DNA of 64,000 nt, taken from Corynebacterium camporealensis (GTDB taxonomy: Bacteria; Actinomycetota; Actinomycetes; Mycobacteriales; Mycobacteriaceae). Shown one piece after another: positions 17,243-25,389 of this stretch (position 1 is its first letter; every line of letters begins with the position of its first letter). The stretch is from positions 496,001 to 560,000 of the forward strand of contig NZ_CP011311.1 in assembly GCF_000980815.1 (NCBI RefSeq). Direction: 5' to 3'. The notes below the pieces were generated by a model that was not told the origin of the DNA, searched no databases, and saw nothing but the letters and a program-made list of their open reading frames with translations. The position numbers and the translations under genes are program-made.

Positions 17243-17271
17243 TTGGCAGATTGTTGAACAACCCCTAGGAT
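17243..17271 (+). promoter_or_regulatory. Promoter of the transporter-ycsI operon with embedded GntR-type operator
   Basis: TTGGCA (17243-17248) and TAGGAT (17266-17271) are 17 bp apart, a good sigma-70 promoter. Between them lies TTGTTGAACAA (17251-17261), which fits the TnGTnnnACnA consensus of FadR-type GntR regulators. The same 11-mer precedes pxpA. A second palindrome, TGATGCGCATCA (17271-17282), follows the -10 box. The regulator at 19335-19949 is the obvious candidate to bind. Confidence 0.65.
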
Positions 17272-17322
17272 GATGCGCATCACAACTGAATGTGCGACGT
17301 GCATCACGGAAGGGAATGCAAA

Positions 17323-18552
17323 GTGAGTGCTGAAACATCCTCAGCTTCGCCACAGTCGGCGAAGAACCCGCCTAAGGGTCTCGGTGCGATGGCCGGTGCC
17401 ATGTTCCTCATGGCGACCTCGGCTATTGGCCCAGGCTTTTTGACCCAGACTTCGGTCTTTACCGTTCAGATGGGTGCGGCTTTCGCTTTTGCGATTGCGC
17501 TGTCTATCATCGTTGATATCGCCATCCAGCTTAACGTGTGGCGCGTGCTGTGTGTCTCCGGCATGCGCGCGAACGAGCTGGGTAATACCGTCCTGCCGGG
17601 CCTGGGTTGGTTCCTGGCCGTGTTGGTGTTTATTGGTGGCATTGTCTTTAACATCGGCAACATTGCCGGTGCGGGCCTCGGCTTGAATGCCATGCTGGGC
17701 ATCGATGCCCGCTGGGGTGGCGTGATTGCCGCCGCGATTGCGGTGTTTATCTTCTTGTCCAAGCGCGCCGGTATGGCCCTGGACCGCCTGGTCGCCGCAC
17801 TGGGCGCGATCATGATCCTGCTGATGCTGTACGTGGCGATTGTCAGCCAGCCGCCCGTCGGCGAGGCCCTGAAGCAGACCGTCATGCCAGAAGAAGTCGA
17901 CTTCTTCGTGATCACCACCCTGATTGGTGGCACCGTCGGCGGCTACATCACCTTCGCAGGTGCACACCGCCTGATTGACTCCGGCCTGGCTGGTCCGGAT
18001 CACGTTCGCCAGATCACTACCACCTCGGTGCTGGGCATCATCATTACCGGTATTATGCGCGTGCTGCTCTTCCTGGCTGTGCTGGGTGTTGTCAGCACCG
18101 GTGTGGCCCTGTCTGAGGACAACACTGCTGCCGATGCCTTCTACCACGCCGCCGGCGAATTCGGCCTCCGTGCCTTCGGTGTCGTCCTGTTCGCAGCTGG
18201 TCTGTCGTCTGTGGTTGGTGCGTCCTACACCTCGATTTCGTTCGTGACCACCCAGAAGGTCGCACCGCGTACCCGCAACTTCCTGACCGTCGGCTTCATC
18301 GTGGTCTGTGCAACGCTGTTTGCGATTATGAACTCCGCACCGCAGACCCTGCTGATTTTCGCAGGTGCCTTCAACGGCATTATCCTGCCGATTGCCTTCG
18401 CGCTGGTCATGTGGGTTGCCTTCAAGCGCCGCGACCTCATGCAGGGCATAAAGCAGCCGATGTGGCTGTTGATTGCCGGTGCTGCTGCGCTGGTGCTGGA
18501 AATCTACATCGGTATCAATTCCATTTCTGGCATTACGGAGCTGTTCGCTTAA
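17323..18552 (+). CDS. NRAMP-family transporter of the 5-oxoproline cluster
   Basis: A 409-residue membrane protein with about 11 hydrophobic segments, of the NRAMP superfamily and resembling Bacillus YcsG, whose gene also lies with ycsF and ycsI. The first helix reads SAIGPGFLTQTSVFT: the DPGN metal motif of true Mn/Fe NRAMP proteins is absent, and the sixth-helix MPH motif is replaced by GAHRL. The cargo is therefore probably not a transition metal; import of 5-oxoproline or a related compound would fit the cluster but is inferred. The GTG at 17323 is chosen because AAGGGA lies 7 nt upstream. ycsI follows after 3 bp. Confidence 0.75.
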   Translation: MSAETSSASPQSAKNPPKGLGAMAGAMFLMATSAIGPGFLTQTSVFTVQMGAAFAFAIALSIIVDIAIQLNVWRVLCVSGMRANELGNTVLPGLGWFLAVLVFIGGIVFNIGNIAGAGLGLNAMLGIDARWGGVIAAAIAVFIFLSKRAGMALDRLVAALGAIMILLMLYVAIVSQPPVGEALKQTVMPEEVDFFVITTLIGGTVGGYITFAGAHRLIDSGLAGPDHVRQITTTSVLGIIITGIMRVLLFLAVLGVVSTGVALSEDNTAADAFYHAAGEFGLRAFGVVLFAAGLSSVVGASYTSISFVTTQKVAPRTRNFLTVGFIVVCATLFAIMNSAPQTLLIFAGAFNGIILPIAFALVMWVAFKRRDLMQGIKQPMWLLIAGAAALVLEIYIGINSISGITELFA

Positions 18553-18555
18553 ACT

Positions 18556-19329
18556 ATGTCTATGACTCCAGCTGAAGTTCGCGAGTACGCCCGCCAGCAC
18601 GACATGATTACCACCGCGGGTCATGCCCCAGGTTTCATGCAGGCCAACCTGTTGGCCGTGCCGCAGGAATACGCCTTCGACTTCCTGCTGTTTGCGCAGC
18701 GTAACCCGAAGCCGTGCCCGATTGTGGGCGTGCTGGAAGCCGGGCAGTACTCCTCCGAGCTGCTGCCGGGCGGCGATATCCGCACCGACATCCCGGGCTA
18801 CCGCGTGTTTGAAAACGGCGAATTGGTTGCAGAGCCTGCCGATGCCCGCGAGTACTACAACGATGACATCGTCAGCTTCCTCATTGGTTGCTCTTTTACC
18901 TTTGAGACCGCCCTGCAGGATGCCGGTATTAAGCTGCCGCACATTGAGCAGGGCAAGAACGTTGCGATGTACAAGACGAACCGCGCCTGCAAGCCCGCTG
19001 GTGTCTTTTCCGGCCCGATGGTGGTGTCCATGCGTCCGATTCCGGAAGATCGCGTCGTCGATGCCGTGCGCATTGCCTCGCGCTACCCGTCGGTGCATGG
19101 TGCGCCGGTGCACATTGGTGACCCTGCATCGTTAGGCATTGCAGACTTATCGATGCCCGACTTCGGCGAAGCCGTCGACATCCCGGACAACCACGTCCCG
19201 GTGTTCTGGGCATGCGGCGTTACCCCGCAGGCTGCGGTGATGGATTCCAAGCCGGGCCTGGCGATTACTCACGCTCCCGGCAAGATGCTGGTCACCGACA
19301 TCAAGGACTCGGAGTATCTGATTCCTTAA
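18556..19329 (+). CDS. YcsI-family putative hydro-lyase / D-glutamate cyclase-like protein (DUF1445)
   Basis: A 257-residue protein of the YcsI/DUF1445 family. Recognisable stretches are [47 protein letters not shown] and [11 protein letters not shown]. The mammalian homologue, D-glutamate cyclase, converts D-glutamate to 5-oxo-D-proline reversibly, and bacterial members often lie beside 5-oxoprolinase genes, as here. A role in handling 5-oxoproline is therefore likely. It is 3 bp after the transporter gene and clearly cotranscribed. Confidence 0.8.
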   Translation: MSMTPAEVREYARQHDMITTAGHAPGFMQANLLAVPQEYAFDFLLFAQRNPKPCPIVGVLEAGQYSSELLPGGDIRTDIPGYRVFENGELVAEPADAREYYNDDIVSFLIGCSFTFETALQDAGIKLPHIEQGKNVAMYKTNRACKPAGVFSGPMVVSMRPIPEDRVVDAVRIASRYPSVHGAPVHIGDPASLGIADLSMPDFGEAVDIPDNHVPVFWACGVTPQAAVMDSKPGLAITHAPGKMLVTDIKDSEYLIP

Positions 19330-19334
19330 GCGTC

Positions 19335-19949
19335 TTAGAGGATGTCGAGAATGCGCACACAGGTGCGCTCGAGGCTGTCGTGCGAAAGCTCGGCGGCCTC
19401 TTGGCGTTTTCCAGCCGCAATGAGCTTGGCCAGCTCGATGTTGCCGTCAATGTGGTCTGCGTGCAGGCGCGGGTAGAGCGGAATGACCAACAGGAAGGTC
19501 AGGCGCATGCGTGCTAGCAGGTTGCCCATCTCTTCGTCGAGGGTGGGCGAGTCCAGCGAGGCAACCAGCTTGCGGTGGAAGCGCTGATTGATAGAGGAGA
19601 CCATCTGGTGCTCGCCGCGCAGCGCGTGCGGAATCGCGGACTGGGTAAGCTCCACGAGCTCCTCTGGGTTGGGGAAGTAGCCCCAACGCACACCAGAAGG
19701 CTCGATGGCCGCACGGGCGCGGTAGAGGTCCTGGACGTAGTCTGCATCCGGGGTTGCGATAAACACCCCGCGGTTGGGGATGCGCTCTACGAGCCTTTCT
19801 GCAGTGAGCTTGGCGAAGGCCTCGCGCAACGTATTGCGGGAACAGTTAAAACGCTCAGCGACCTTTACCTCGCTGAGCTGCTGACCGGGTTCATATTCGC
19901 CTTCAGAAATGGCCTCACGCAGGGCCACGGCTACGGACTGGGAGAGCAT
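19335..19949 (-). CDS. GntR-family regulator, FadR/FCD subfamily
   Basis: A 204-residue DNA-binding regulator. The N-terminal winged helix contains VALREAISEGEYEPGQQLSE, then FNCSRNTLREAFAKLTAERLV and the wing PNRGVFIATP. From about residue 75 an all-helical FCD ligand domain follows, with metal-site-like residues in DLYRARAAIEP, INQRFHRKL and HADHIDGNIELAKLI. It is convergent with ycsI. Palindromes TTGTTGAACAA in front of both operons of the cluster match the DNA consensus of this subfamily, so it probably represses them until a metabolite (perhaps 5-oxoproline) binds. ATG 19949 is preferred to an in-frame start at 19997. Confidence 0.85.
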   Translation of the reverse strand: MLSQSVAVALREAISEGEYEPGQQLSEVKVAERFNCSRNTLREAFAKLTAERLVERIPNRGVFIATPDADYVQDLYRARAAIEPSGVRWGYFPNPEELVELTQSAIPHALRGEHQMVSSINQRFHRKLVASLDSPTLDEEMGNLLARMRLTFLLVIPLYPRLHADHIDGNIELAKLIAAGKRQEAAELSHDSLERTCVRILDIL

Positions 19950-19957
19950 GAGAAAGA

Positions 19958-19997
19958 AGTTTAACGAACATAACAGCTCCGCGCCGGATGTTGTCAA
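19958..19997 (-). promoter_or_regulatory. Promoter elements of the GntR gene
   Basis: On the minus strand a perfect TTGACA (19997-19992) is followed after 18 bp by TTATGT (19973-19968). A second box, TAAACT (19963-19958), ends 8 nt before the ATG and would give a leaderless message. The -35 box lies 2 bp from the repeat array of the divergent ATPase gene, so events on the array could affect both genes. Confidence 0.45.
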
Positions 19998-19999
19998 AG

Positions 20000-20118
20000 A
20001 TCTAAAGGATCTAAAAGTTCTAAATCGCGAAGCGAAATCTAAAGGATCTAAAAGATCTAAAGTCGACAGCGAGATCTAAAGGATCTAAAATTTGTCTACC
20101 AAATCTAAAATATCTAAA
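20000..20118 (+). repeat. Array of ATCTAAA repeats with 9-bp period in front of the ATPase gene
   Basis: Nine exact ATCTAAA copies start at 20000, 20009, 20037, 20046, 20055, 20074, 20083, 20103 and 20112, plus TTCTAAA at 20018 and a worn GTCTACC at 20094. Within groups the step is exactly 9 bp; groups are 19 or 20 bp apart, as if one unit had decayed or been replaced. The array covers the whole gap from the GntR promoter to the ribosome site of the ATPase. Its units overlap the predicted -10 box. It resembles iterons for a DNA-binding protein, with the adjacent ATPase the natural candidate. Confidence 0.9.
20063..20091 (+). promoter_or_regulatory. Candidate ATPase promoter inside the repeat array
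   Basis: TCGACA (20063-20068) and TAAAAT (20086-20091) are 17 bp apart. One repeat unit fills the spacer and another overlaps the -10 box, so the bound array would control this promoter directly. The -35 sequence lies in one of the gaps between repeat groups. Confidence 0.5.
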
Positions 20119-20128
20119 GAGGACGAAC

Positions 20129-21253
20129 ATGGTTAGCAACAATCCTTTTCGACCTAGCTTCGGTAGTTCACCAGCCGTCTTGGCTGGCCGTGACGACGAA
20201 GTAGGGGACTTTACGTATGGTCTTCTCGCGGGAATCGGTAGTTTGCAGCGAGCAGTTCTCATTAGCGGCCCTCGCGGTGTTGGTAAGACTGTGTTGTTGA
20301 ACGCCTTTGAGGAACAAGCTAAGGCCAATGGTTGGGTTGTTGTTCGAGCTACAGCGAATAAGAAGCTCGAAGAGAAGCTGACGAATACGGCCTTGCCCAA
20401 AGCTTTAGAACAGTTGGATTACACAGCCAACGAGCCAGGACGCAAGGTATCGGGAATCTCTGTTGCCGGAATCGGATCGATCTCGACGGAAAACCAGCCC
20501 AGTGAAGTTGTACCGACCATTGAGACGCGACTGCGGGAGCTTGTCGTTGCTGTCAGTGAACAGGGGGCTGGAGTCCTTATCACTATCGATGAAATGCAGG
20601 CTGCACCGATTGACCAGGTAGCTGCTCTCGCCACCGCGATCCAAGACGTGTTGCGCGATGATTTGGATATTGCCTTCGCTGCGGCGGGGTTAACCAAGGG
20701 CATTGAGGAATTACTAGAACACGACGGTACGACGTTTATGCGTCGTGCAGATCGTATTGAGCTAGGACCAATTTCAGATGAGGCGGTCGCGGAAGTTTTA
20801 ACGACGACTATTCGCAACAACGGCAAAGATATTGCTGACGATGCTTTGAAAAGCGCGGTGTCGTTAATTCAGGGTTATCCCTTCCTCGTGCAATTGGTGG
20901 GTGCGATGGTGTGGCTGGAATCAGAAAGAGCCAATACAGACCTAATCACAGAAGAACTTATTGACAAGGTCGAGCCCACAGTGGTGAGCCAAATGGGCAG
21001 GCAGATCCACTCGGTGGCATTGAAGCACGTTCCACCTCGGGAGATGGAGTATCTCTTTGCGATGGCAGAGATCTCTGCGGAAAGCGGTGAAAAAGCAGTA
21101 GCGACCGGCCAGGTGGCAAAGCATCTGGGCGCGGCCGCTAACTCATTGTCCATGGCACGTAGGTCCCTGATTGAGCGAGACTTAATCCAAGCTCCAAGCT
21201 TTGGGCTCGTGGAGTTTAGGTTGCCGCATCTCAGGGAGTACCTGCTGCGTTAA
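20129..21253 (+). CDS. AAA ATPase with C-terminal winged-helix-like domain, first of two paralogues
   Basis: A 374-residue ATPase of the AAA_16/archaeal-ATPase type, distantly like Orc1/Cdc6. It opens with NPFRPSFGSSPAVLAGRDDE, then Walker A SGPRGVGKTVLLN (about 47-59) and Walker B GVLITIDEMQAAP (about 147-159). Downstream are TFMRRADRIELGPIS and GYPFLVQLVG. The last 70 residues (ATGQVAKHLGAAANSLSMARRSL...VEFRLPHLREYL) look like a winged helix. The ATG has GAGGA 5 nt upstream, just past the repeat array. Its paralogue at 26585-27742 shares the same layout and motifs. DNA binding to the array is inferred; biological role is unknown. Confidence 0.8.
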   Translation: MVSNNPFRPSFGSSPAVLAGRDDEVGDFTYGLLAGIGSLQRAVLISGPRGVGKTVLLNAFEEQAKANGWVVVRATANKKLEEKLTNTALPKALEQLDYTANEPGRKVSGISVAGIGSISTENQPSEVVPTIETRLRELVVAVSEQGAGVLITIDEMQAAPIDQVAALATAIQDVLRDDLDIAFAAAGLTKGIEELLEHDGTTFMRRADRIELGPISDEAVAEVLTTTIRNNGKDIADDALKSAVSLIQGYPFLVQLVGAMVWLESERANTDLITEELIDKVEPTVVSQMGRQIHSVALKHVPPREMEYLFAMAEISAESGEKAVATGQVAKHLGAAANSLSMARRSLIERDLIQAPSFGLVEFRLPHLREYLLR

Positions 21254-21257
21254 TTGA

Positions 21258-23003
21258 TTAGTCGATGGTGGCAATCACCGTCGCGGAATCCAGGCGGTCG
21301 CCTTCGGAGGCGAGCAGCTTGATGGTGCCGGTGCGCGGGGCCTTGATGGCAGATTCCATCTTCATGGCCTCGACGGTGGCGATGGCATCGCCTTCTTCGA
21401 CACTGTCGCCGTCGGAGACGTTCCAAGCGACGAGGTTGGCCTCGAAGGGGGAGGTCACCGCGTTGTCGTCGGCAGCTTGGGCGCCAGCGGTCGACGGTGC
21501 GGTCTGCGGGCTGGCGGAGGCGTTGGCGCTGAAGAACTCGACAGGAACACCGATGTTGACCAGCTTGCCGTCGATTTCCACAGCGACGTTGCGGCGCTGG
21601 TTGTAGATGGCCTCGACGTTCTCGACCTGGTTGGCCGCGGATGGGCGGTAGTTGTGGTCGACCCAGTCGGTGTAGAGACCCAGGTCGTTGGAGACCAGGG
21701 CAGGCTCGTCGACCATGTCGCGGTGGAAAGGCAGCACGGTGCGCACGCCGGTGATGTCGAACTCGCGCAGAGCCTGGCGCGCACGGTTGAGGGCAACCTC
21801 GCGGTTCGGGCCCCACACAATCAGCTTGGCCACGAGCGAATCGTAGTACGGCGGAATGATGGAGCCGTTGCGTACTGCGGAGTCGACGCGGATGCCTGGG
21901 CCGGTTGGTGGCTCGAAGGAGACGATGGTGCCTGGGCAGGGTGCGAAGCCGTTGAGGATGTCCTCGGCGTTGATGCGGAATTCGAAGGCGTGGCCGTGAA
22001 TCTCTGGATCGATGTTCTCGCCGTCTTGGATGCAGGAGAGCTTTTCGCCTGCGGCGATGCGGAACTGCTCGGCGATGATATCGACGCCGGTGACGACCTC
22101 GGTAACCGGGTGCTCGACCTGGACACGGGTGTTGACCTCGAGGAAGGAAATGGTGCCGTCCTCAGAGACGATGTACTCGACGGTGCCGGCACCGGTGTAG
22201 CCGACCTTGGCGCAGATGGCGCGGGCGCCTTCGTGGATGCCGTTGCGCTGGGCATCGGTAAGCGCAGGCGCCGGGGCCTCTTCAATGAGCTTTTGGAAGC
22301 GACGCTGGGTGGAGCAGTCGCGGGTGCCGAGCACGACGACGTTGCCGTGGGTGTCAGCAAGCACCTGGGCCTCGACGTGGCGCGGGTTGGTGAGGAACTT
22401 CTCGACGTAGCACTCAGCACGGCCGAAAGCCTCCTGGGCCTCACGGCCTGCGGAGTTGAAGGCACCTTCGATTTCGTCGAAGTTGTCGACGACCTTCAGG
22501 CCGCGTCCGCCGCCGCCGTAGGCAGCCTTGATGGCGATTGGCAGGCCGTGTTCTTCGGCGAAGGCGTGGGCTTCTTGCCAGTCATCAATCGGGTCGGAAG
22601 TACCTGGGGCGAGTGGGGCGCCTACTTCTTCGGCGACGCGGCGGGCGGCAATCTTATCGCCGAGCAGCTCGATGGCTTCAGGCTGGGGGCCAACCCAGAT
22701 CATGCCGGCATCGGTAACCGTGCGGGCAAACTCGGCGTTCTCAGAGAGGAAGCCGTAGCCGGGGTGGACGGCGTCGGCACCTGCGCGCACTGCGATGTCG
22801 AGCAGGGCCGGGACGTTCATGTAGGTATCGGCGGCGGTGTTGCCGGGCAGGGCGTAGGCTTCGTCGGCAACCTGGGTGTGCAGGGCGCCAGCGTCGGCTT
22901 CGGAGTAGATGGCGATGGACTTAATGCCCAAATCACGGGCCGCGCGGGCAATGCGCACGGCGATTTCGCCACGATTGGCAATCAGGACGGTATTAATCTT
23001 CAC
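21258..23003 (-). CDS. accBC: Biotin carboxylase with biotin carrier domain (AccBC type) in the 5-oxoprolinase operon
   Basis: A 581-residue fused alpha subunit. The biotin carboxylase part starts VLIANRGEIAVRIARAARDLG, with the glycine-rich ATP loop KAAYGGGGRGLKVV, EKFLTNPRHVEAQV, EVNTRVQVEHPVTE and the carboxylase C-domain. After an Ala/Ser/Pro-rich linker (about 500-515) the carrier domain has VEAMKMESAIKAP; the Lys near residue 548 is the biotin site. It is the last gene after pxpA and the pxpB-pxpC fusion and overlaps the latter by 11 bp, so it belongs to that operon. Biotin carboxylase genes are known companions of pxp genes, but why is unclear. It is convergent with the ATPase gene, 4 bp apart. 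Confidence 0.88.
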   Translation of the reverse strand: MKINTVLIANRGEIAVRIARAARDLGIKSIAIYSEADAGALHTQVADEAYALPGNTAADTYMNVPALLDIAVRAGADAVHPGYGFLSENAEFARTVTDAGMIWVGPQPEAIELLGDKIAARRVAEEVGAPLAPGTSDPIDDWQEAHAFAEEHGLPIAIKAAYGGGGRGLKVVDNFDEIEGAFNSAGREAQEAFGRAECYVEKFLTNPRHVEAQVLADTHGNVVVLGTRDCSTQRRFQKLIEEAPAPALTDAQRNGIHEGARAICAKVGYTGAGTVEYIVSEDGTISFLEVNTRVQVEHPVTEVVTGVDIIAEQFRIAAGEKLSCIQDGENIDPEIHGHAFEFRINAEDILNGFAPCPGTIVSFEPPTGPGIRVDSAVRNGSIIPPYYDSLVAKLIVWGPNREVALNRARQALREFDITGVRTVLPFHRDMVDEPALVSNDLGLYTDWVDHNYRPSAANQVENVEAIYNQRRNVAVEIDGKLVNIGVPVEFFSANASASPQTAPSTAGAQAADDNAVTSPFEANLVAWNVSDGDSVEEGDAIATVEAMKMESAIKAPRTGTIKLLASEGDRLDSATVIATID

Positions 23004-24549
23004 GGTTTTCTCCCACTAATTCGAATTTCACTTGTGCGCCGGGCGGTAGCTGGGCGGCGACGTCGATGTCTTCTTCCACCACGGTGGCCACGACCGGGTA
23101 ACCGCCGGTCACGGCGTGGTCGCGCATGAAGATGACGGGTTGGCCATTCGGTGGAATCTGTACGGAACCGGCGACCATGCCTTCAGACGGCAGCTCGCCG
23201 TCGCGGACGCGGGCAACGGTGGTATCCCCGGCGTTCAGGCGCAGGCCGACGCGGTTGGAATCACCCGAGACGGTCCAGGTGGTGTTTAAGAAGGTAGCGA
23301 CGTTGTCGCCGAACCAGTCGTCACGCGGGCCGAGTACGCAGCGCAAGGTGGCAGCGGTGCGACCACCAGGACCTTCCTGGACGCGCAGGGGGTTGGTCAG
23401 CTGGGCGTCGGTCATGCCGGACGAACGCGGCAGCACGCCGATGACATCGCCGGCAGAAACCGGGTCGGGGCCGAGTCCGGACAGCACGTCGGTGGCTGAG
23501 GAGCCGAGCTCGGAATCGGAGATGATGCCGCCGCGGATGGCGATGTAGTTGCGCATACCCAGACCAGCCGGGTCGATGCGGATGACCTGACCGGCCGTGA
23601 CGAGGACGGGGCGGGCGAGGTGGACGGGCATCTCGCCAAGCCGGACGCGGGCTTGGGCGCCGGTGACACACACGACGGTGTCGGTGAGCGCGCGCAGTTT
23701 CATGCCGCCGATGTTCTCGAGCACGGTGGCGTTGCGCGAGTTGCCCACGGCGATATTCGCCGTAGCTGCCGATGCCCGGTCAGCCGCACCCGAGGGCGTG
23801 ACACCGAGGTCGCCGGAACCGGGACGGCCCAGGTCCTGGAACAAGGTGAGCAGGCCGGCATCGAGGACTTCCATGCGCGGCAGGCGCGCGGGGGAGCGCT
23901 TGGCCTGATTGTGGTGGTCGACGAGCTCTGGAAGTGAGTCGACGGCGCGGTAGCGCACGCGGTCACCGGGCTGGACGAGCGCCGGAGGGGTGGCATGCGA
24001 ATCCCACATCGGGGTATTGGTCTGGCCGAGCAGCTGCCAGCCGCCGGGGGAGACGCGCGGGTAGACCGCGGAGAATTCACCGGCCACGGCGACGGCGCCG
24101 TCGGGAACCGCGGTACGCGGGTTCGAGCGGCGCGGGATGGCCAGCGCATTGTCCGGGTTAGTGGGCGTGCAATAGGTAAAGCCCGGGGCGAAACCACCAA
24201 AAGCAGCGGTGAACTCGGTGGAGGTGTGCCACTTGATGACGGCCTCACGAGACATGTCCAGCAGGTCGGCTACTTCGTCGACGTCTTCGCCGTCGTAAAG
24301 CACATCGATGTCCACGGTGCGGGCTTCTGCGGCCTTGGCGGCACCGGGGTGGAAATCGTGCAGCTTCTCGGCGGCCTCGCGGGCGGCGTTGGGGGATTCG
24401 AAGGTCAGCAGCAGCGTGGTGGCAGCGGCAATGCAATCGACTTGGGCGCGCAGCGGTTGCGCGGTGAGCGCAGCATGCCAGTCCATGACCTGGTTGAGGT
24501 TATCCAGGTCGACTAGCAGCGCGCGGGAACCTACAGCGTTGATATGCAT
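22993..24549 (-). CDS. pxpBC: 5-oxoprolinase subunits B and C, fused (KipI-KipA type)
   Basis: A 518-residue fusion. The first 210 residues are the KipI/PxpB part (NAVGSRALLVDLDNLNQVM; FTYCTPTNPDNALAIPRRSNPRTAVPDGAVAVAG; SPGGWQLLGQT). From about residue 225 the KipA/PxpC part follows (LEVLDAGLLTLFQDLGRPG-like start, GVTPSGAADRAS, MRNYIAIRGGI, and SNRVGLRLNAGDTTV, SEGMVAGSVQIPPNGQPVIFMRDHAVTGGYPVVATV). With PxpA they hydrolyse 5-oxoproline to glutamate using ATP. In many bacteria B and C are separate genes. The start overlaps the pxpA stop by one base, showing tight coupling. A urea-amidolyase-like or allophanate-type enzyme is the alternative, less likely beside pxpA. Confidence 0.88.
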   Translation of the reverse strand: MHINAVGSRALLVDLDNLNQVMDWHAALTAQPLRAQVDCIAAATTLLLTFESPNAAREAAEKLHDFHPGAAKAAEARTVDIDVLYDGEDVDEVADLLDMSREAVIKWHTSTEFTAAFGGFAPGFTYCTPTNPDNALAIPRRSNPRTAVPDGAVAVAGEFSAVYPRVSPGGWQLLGQTNTPMWDSHATPPALVQPGDRVRYRAVDSLPELVDHHNQAKRSPARLPRMEVLDAGLLTLFQDLGRPGSGDLGVTPSGAADRASAATANIAVGNSRNATVLENIGGMKLRALTDTVVCVTGAQARVRLGEMPVHLARPVLVTAGQVIRIDPAGLGMRNYIAIRGGIISDSELGSSATDVLSGLGPDPVSAGDVIGVLPRSSGMTDAQLTNPLRVQEGPGGRTAATLRCVLGPRDDWFGDNVATFLNTTWTVSGDSNRVGLRLNAGDTTVARVRDGELPSEGMVAGSVQIPPNGQPVIFMRDHAVTGGYPVVATVVEEDIDVAAQLPPGAQVKFELVGENRED

Positions 24550-25310
24550 TACAGAAAGCTCCGGATGTCGATGTCGCGGCGGTGCAGCTCATCGATAACG
24601 TTGCGCAGCAGCTGCACCGAACCTGGCGAGTCGCCGTGGGTGCACACGGACTGCGCATCGACGGCGAGCTTGGTGCCATCCACAGCGGTAATCGAACCGG
24701 TCTCGGCGACTTCAATGACGCGGTTGACTACGTCTTTTTCATCGTGAAGCACGGCGTTGGGCAGGGTGCGGGAGACCAGGGTGCCGTCCGGATTGTAGTT
24801 GCGGTCGGCAAAGGCCTCGCGCACGACGGTCAGGCCGGACTTTTCGGCCAGGTCCACAGCGACGCCGCCGGGAAGCAGCATCACCGGCAGGTCACCGTAG
24901 GCCTTGATGCCATCGATAACTGCCTGGGCTTGCTCCTTGTGGTGCACAATCGCGTTGTAGAGCGCGCCGTGCGGCTTGACGTACTGCACCTTCGTGCCCT
25001 TCGCGCGGGCTAAGGCGTCGAGGGCGCCGATTTGGTAGGTGACTTCGTCGGCAAGCTGCTCCGGGGAGTAATCGATGAAGCGGCGGCCAAAAGCTGCCGG
25101 ATCGTTGTAGGCCGGGTGGGCGCCGACGACGACGCCGGCCTCGGCGGCATCGCCAAGCGTGCGCGCAATGGACTGCGGGTCACCGGCGTGGAAACCAGTG
25201 GCCACGTTTGCGGAAGAGACCATCCCGAGCATCGCATGGTCGTCGGCCACCGGGTTGCCCGCAGTGGTCTCGCCCAGGTCAGCGTTCAGGTCAATGTGTA
25301 AAGAGGACAT
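24549..25310 (-). CDS. pxpA: 5-oxoprolinase subunit A (LamB/YcsF family)
   Basis: A 253-residue PxpA that acts with PxpB and PxpC to open 5-oxoproline, a damage product of glutamine and glutathione. Family marks are IDLNADLGE near the N-terminus, NVATGFHAGDP, VGAHPAYNDPAAFGRR, YVKPHGALYN and VCTHGDSPGSVQLL. It is the first gene of the pxpA-pxpBC-accBC operon. The start has only a weak ribosome site (GGATGG). The leader contains the same palindrome as the NRAMP/ycsI promoter, which indicates joint control. Confidence 0.92.
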   Translation of the reverse strand: MSSLHIDLNADLGETTAGNPVADDHAMLGMVSSANVATGFHAGDPQSIARTLGDAAEAGVVVGAHPAYNDPAAFGRRFIDYSPEQLADEVTYQIGALDALARAKGTKVQYVKPHGALYNAIVHHKEQAQAVIDGIKAYGDLPVMLLPGGVAVDLAEKSGLTVVREAFADRNYNPDGTLVSRTLPNAVLHDEKDVVNRVIEVAETGSITAVDGTKLAVDAQSVCTHGDSPGSVQLLRNVIDELHRRDIDIRSFL

Positions 25311-25327
25311 GCAACACCATCCCTCAA

Positions 25328-25340
25328 ATTGTTGAACAAT
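25328..25340. promoter_or_regulatory. GntR-type operator in the pxpA leader
   Basis: ATTGTTGAACAAT is a 13-bp palindrome containing TTGTTGAACAA, identical to the site in the NRAMP/ycsI promoter 8 kb away. It lies 18-30 bp before the pxpA start and downstream of a possible -10 box TACACT (25360-25355), where a repressor could block transcription. Confidence 0.6.
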
Positions 25341-25389
25341 CCTTAATGAAGGACAGTGTAGTCCGCGTCACGACCTTTTGTGAAGACGG

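Noticed and set aside
16149..17261. TTG 17261 as start of the RNase H-like gene
   Set aside because: That codon is inside the TTGTTGAACAA palindrome and the region upstream is the promoter of the divergent transporter gene; no ribosome site supports it.
17341..19113. A 590-codon open frame opposite the NRAMP-related and ycsI genes
   Set aside because: Its translation is His/Gln/Arg-rich without pattern; the opposing genes are well supported.
20000..20118. Reading the ATCTAAA array as a CRISPR
   Set aside because: Units are 7-9 bp and nearly contiguous, with no spacers of 25-40 bp, no repeats of 24 bp or more and no cas genes nearby.
21477..23129. A 550-codon open frame opposite accBC
   Set aside because: Low-complexity Val/Asp/Gly-rich translation and no family resemblance; accBC on the other strand has all expected motifs.
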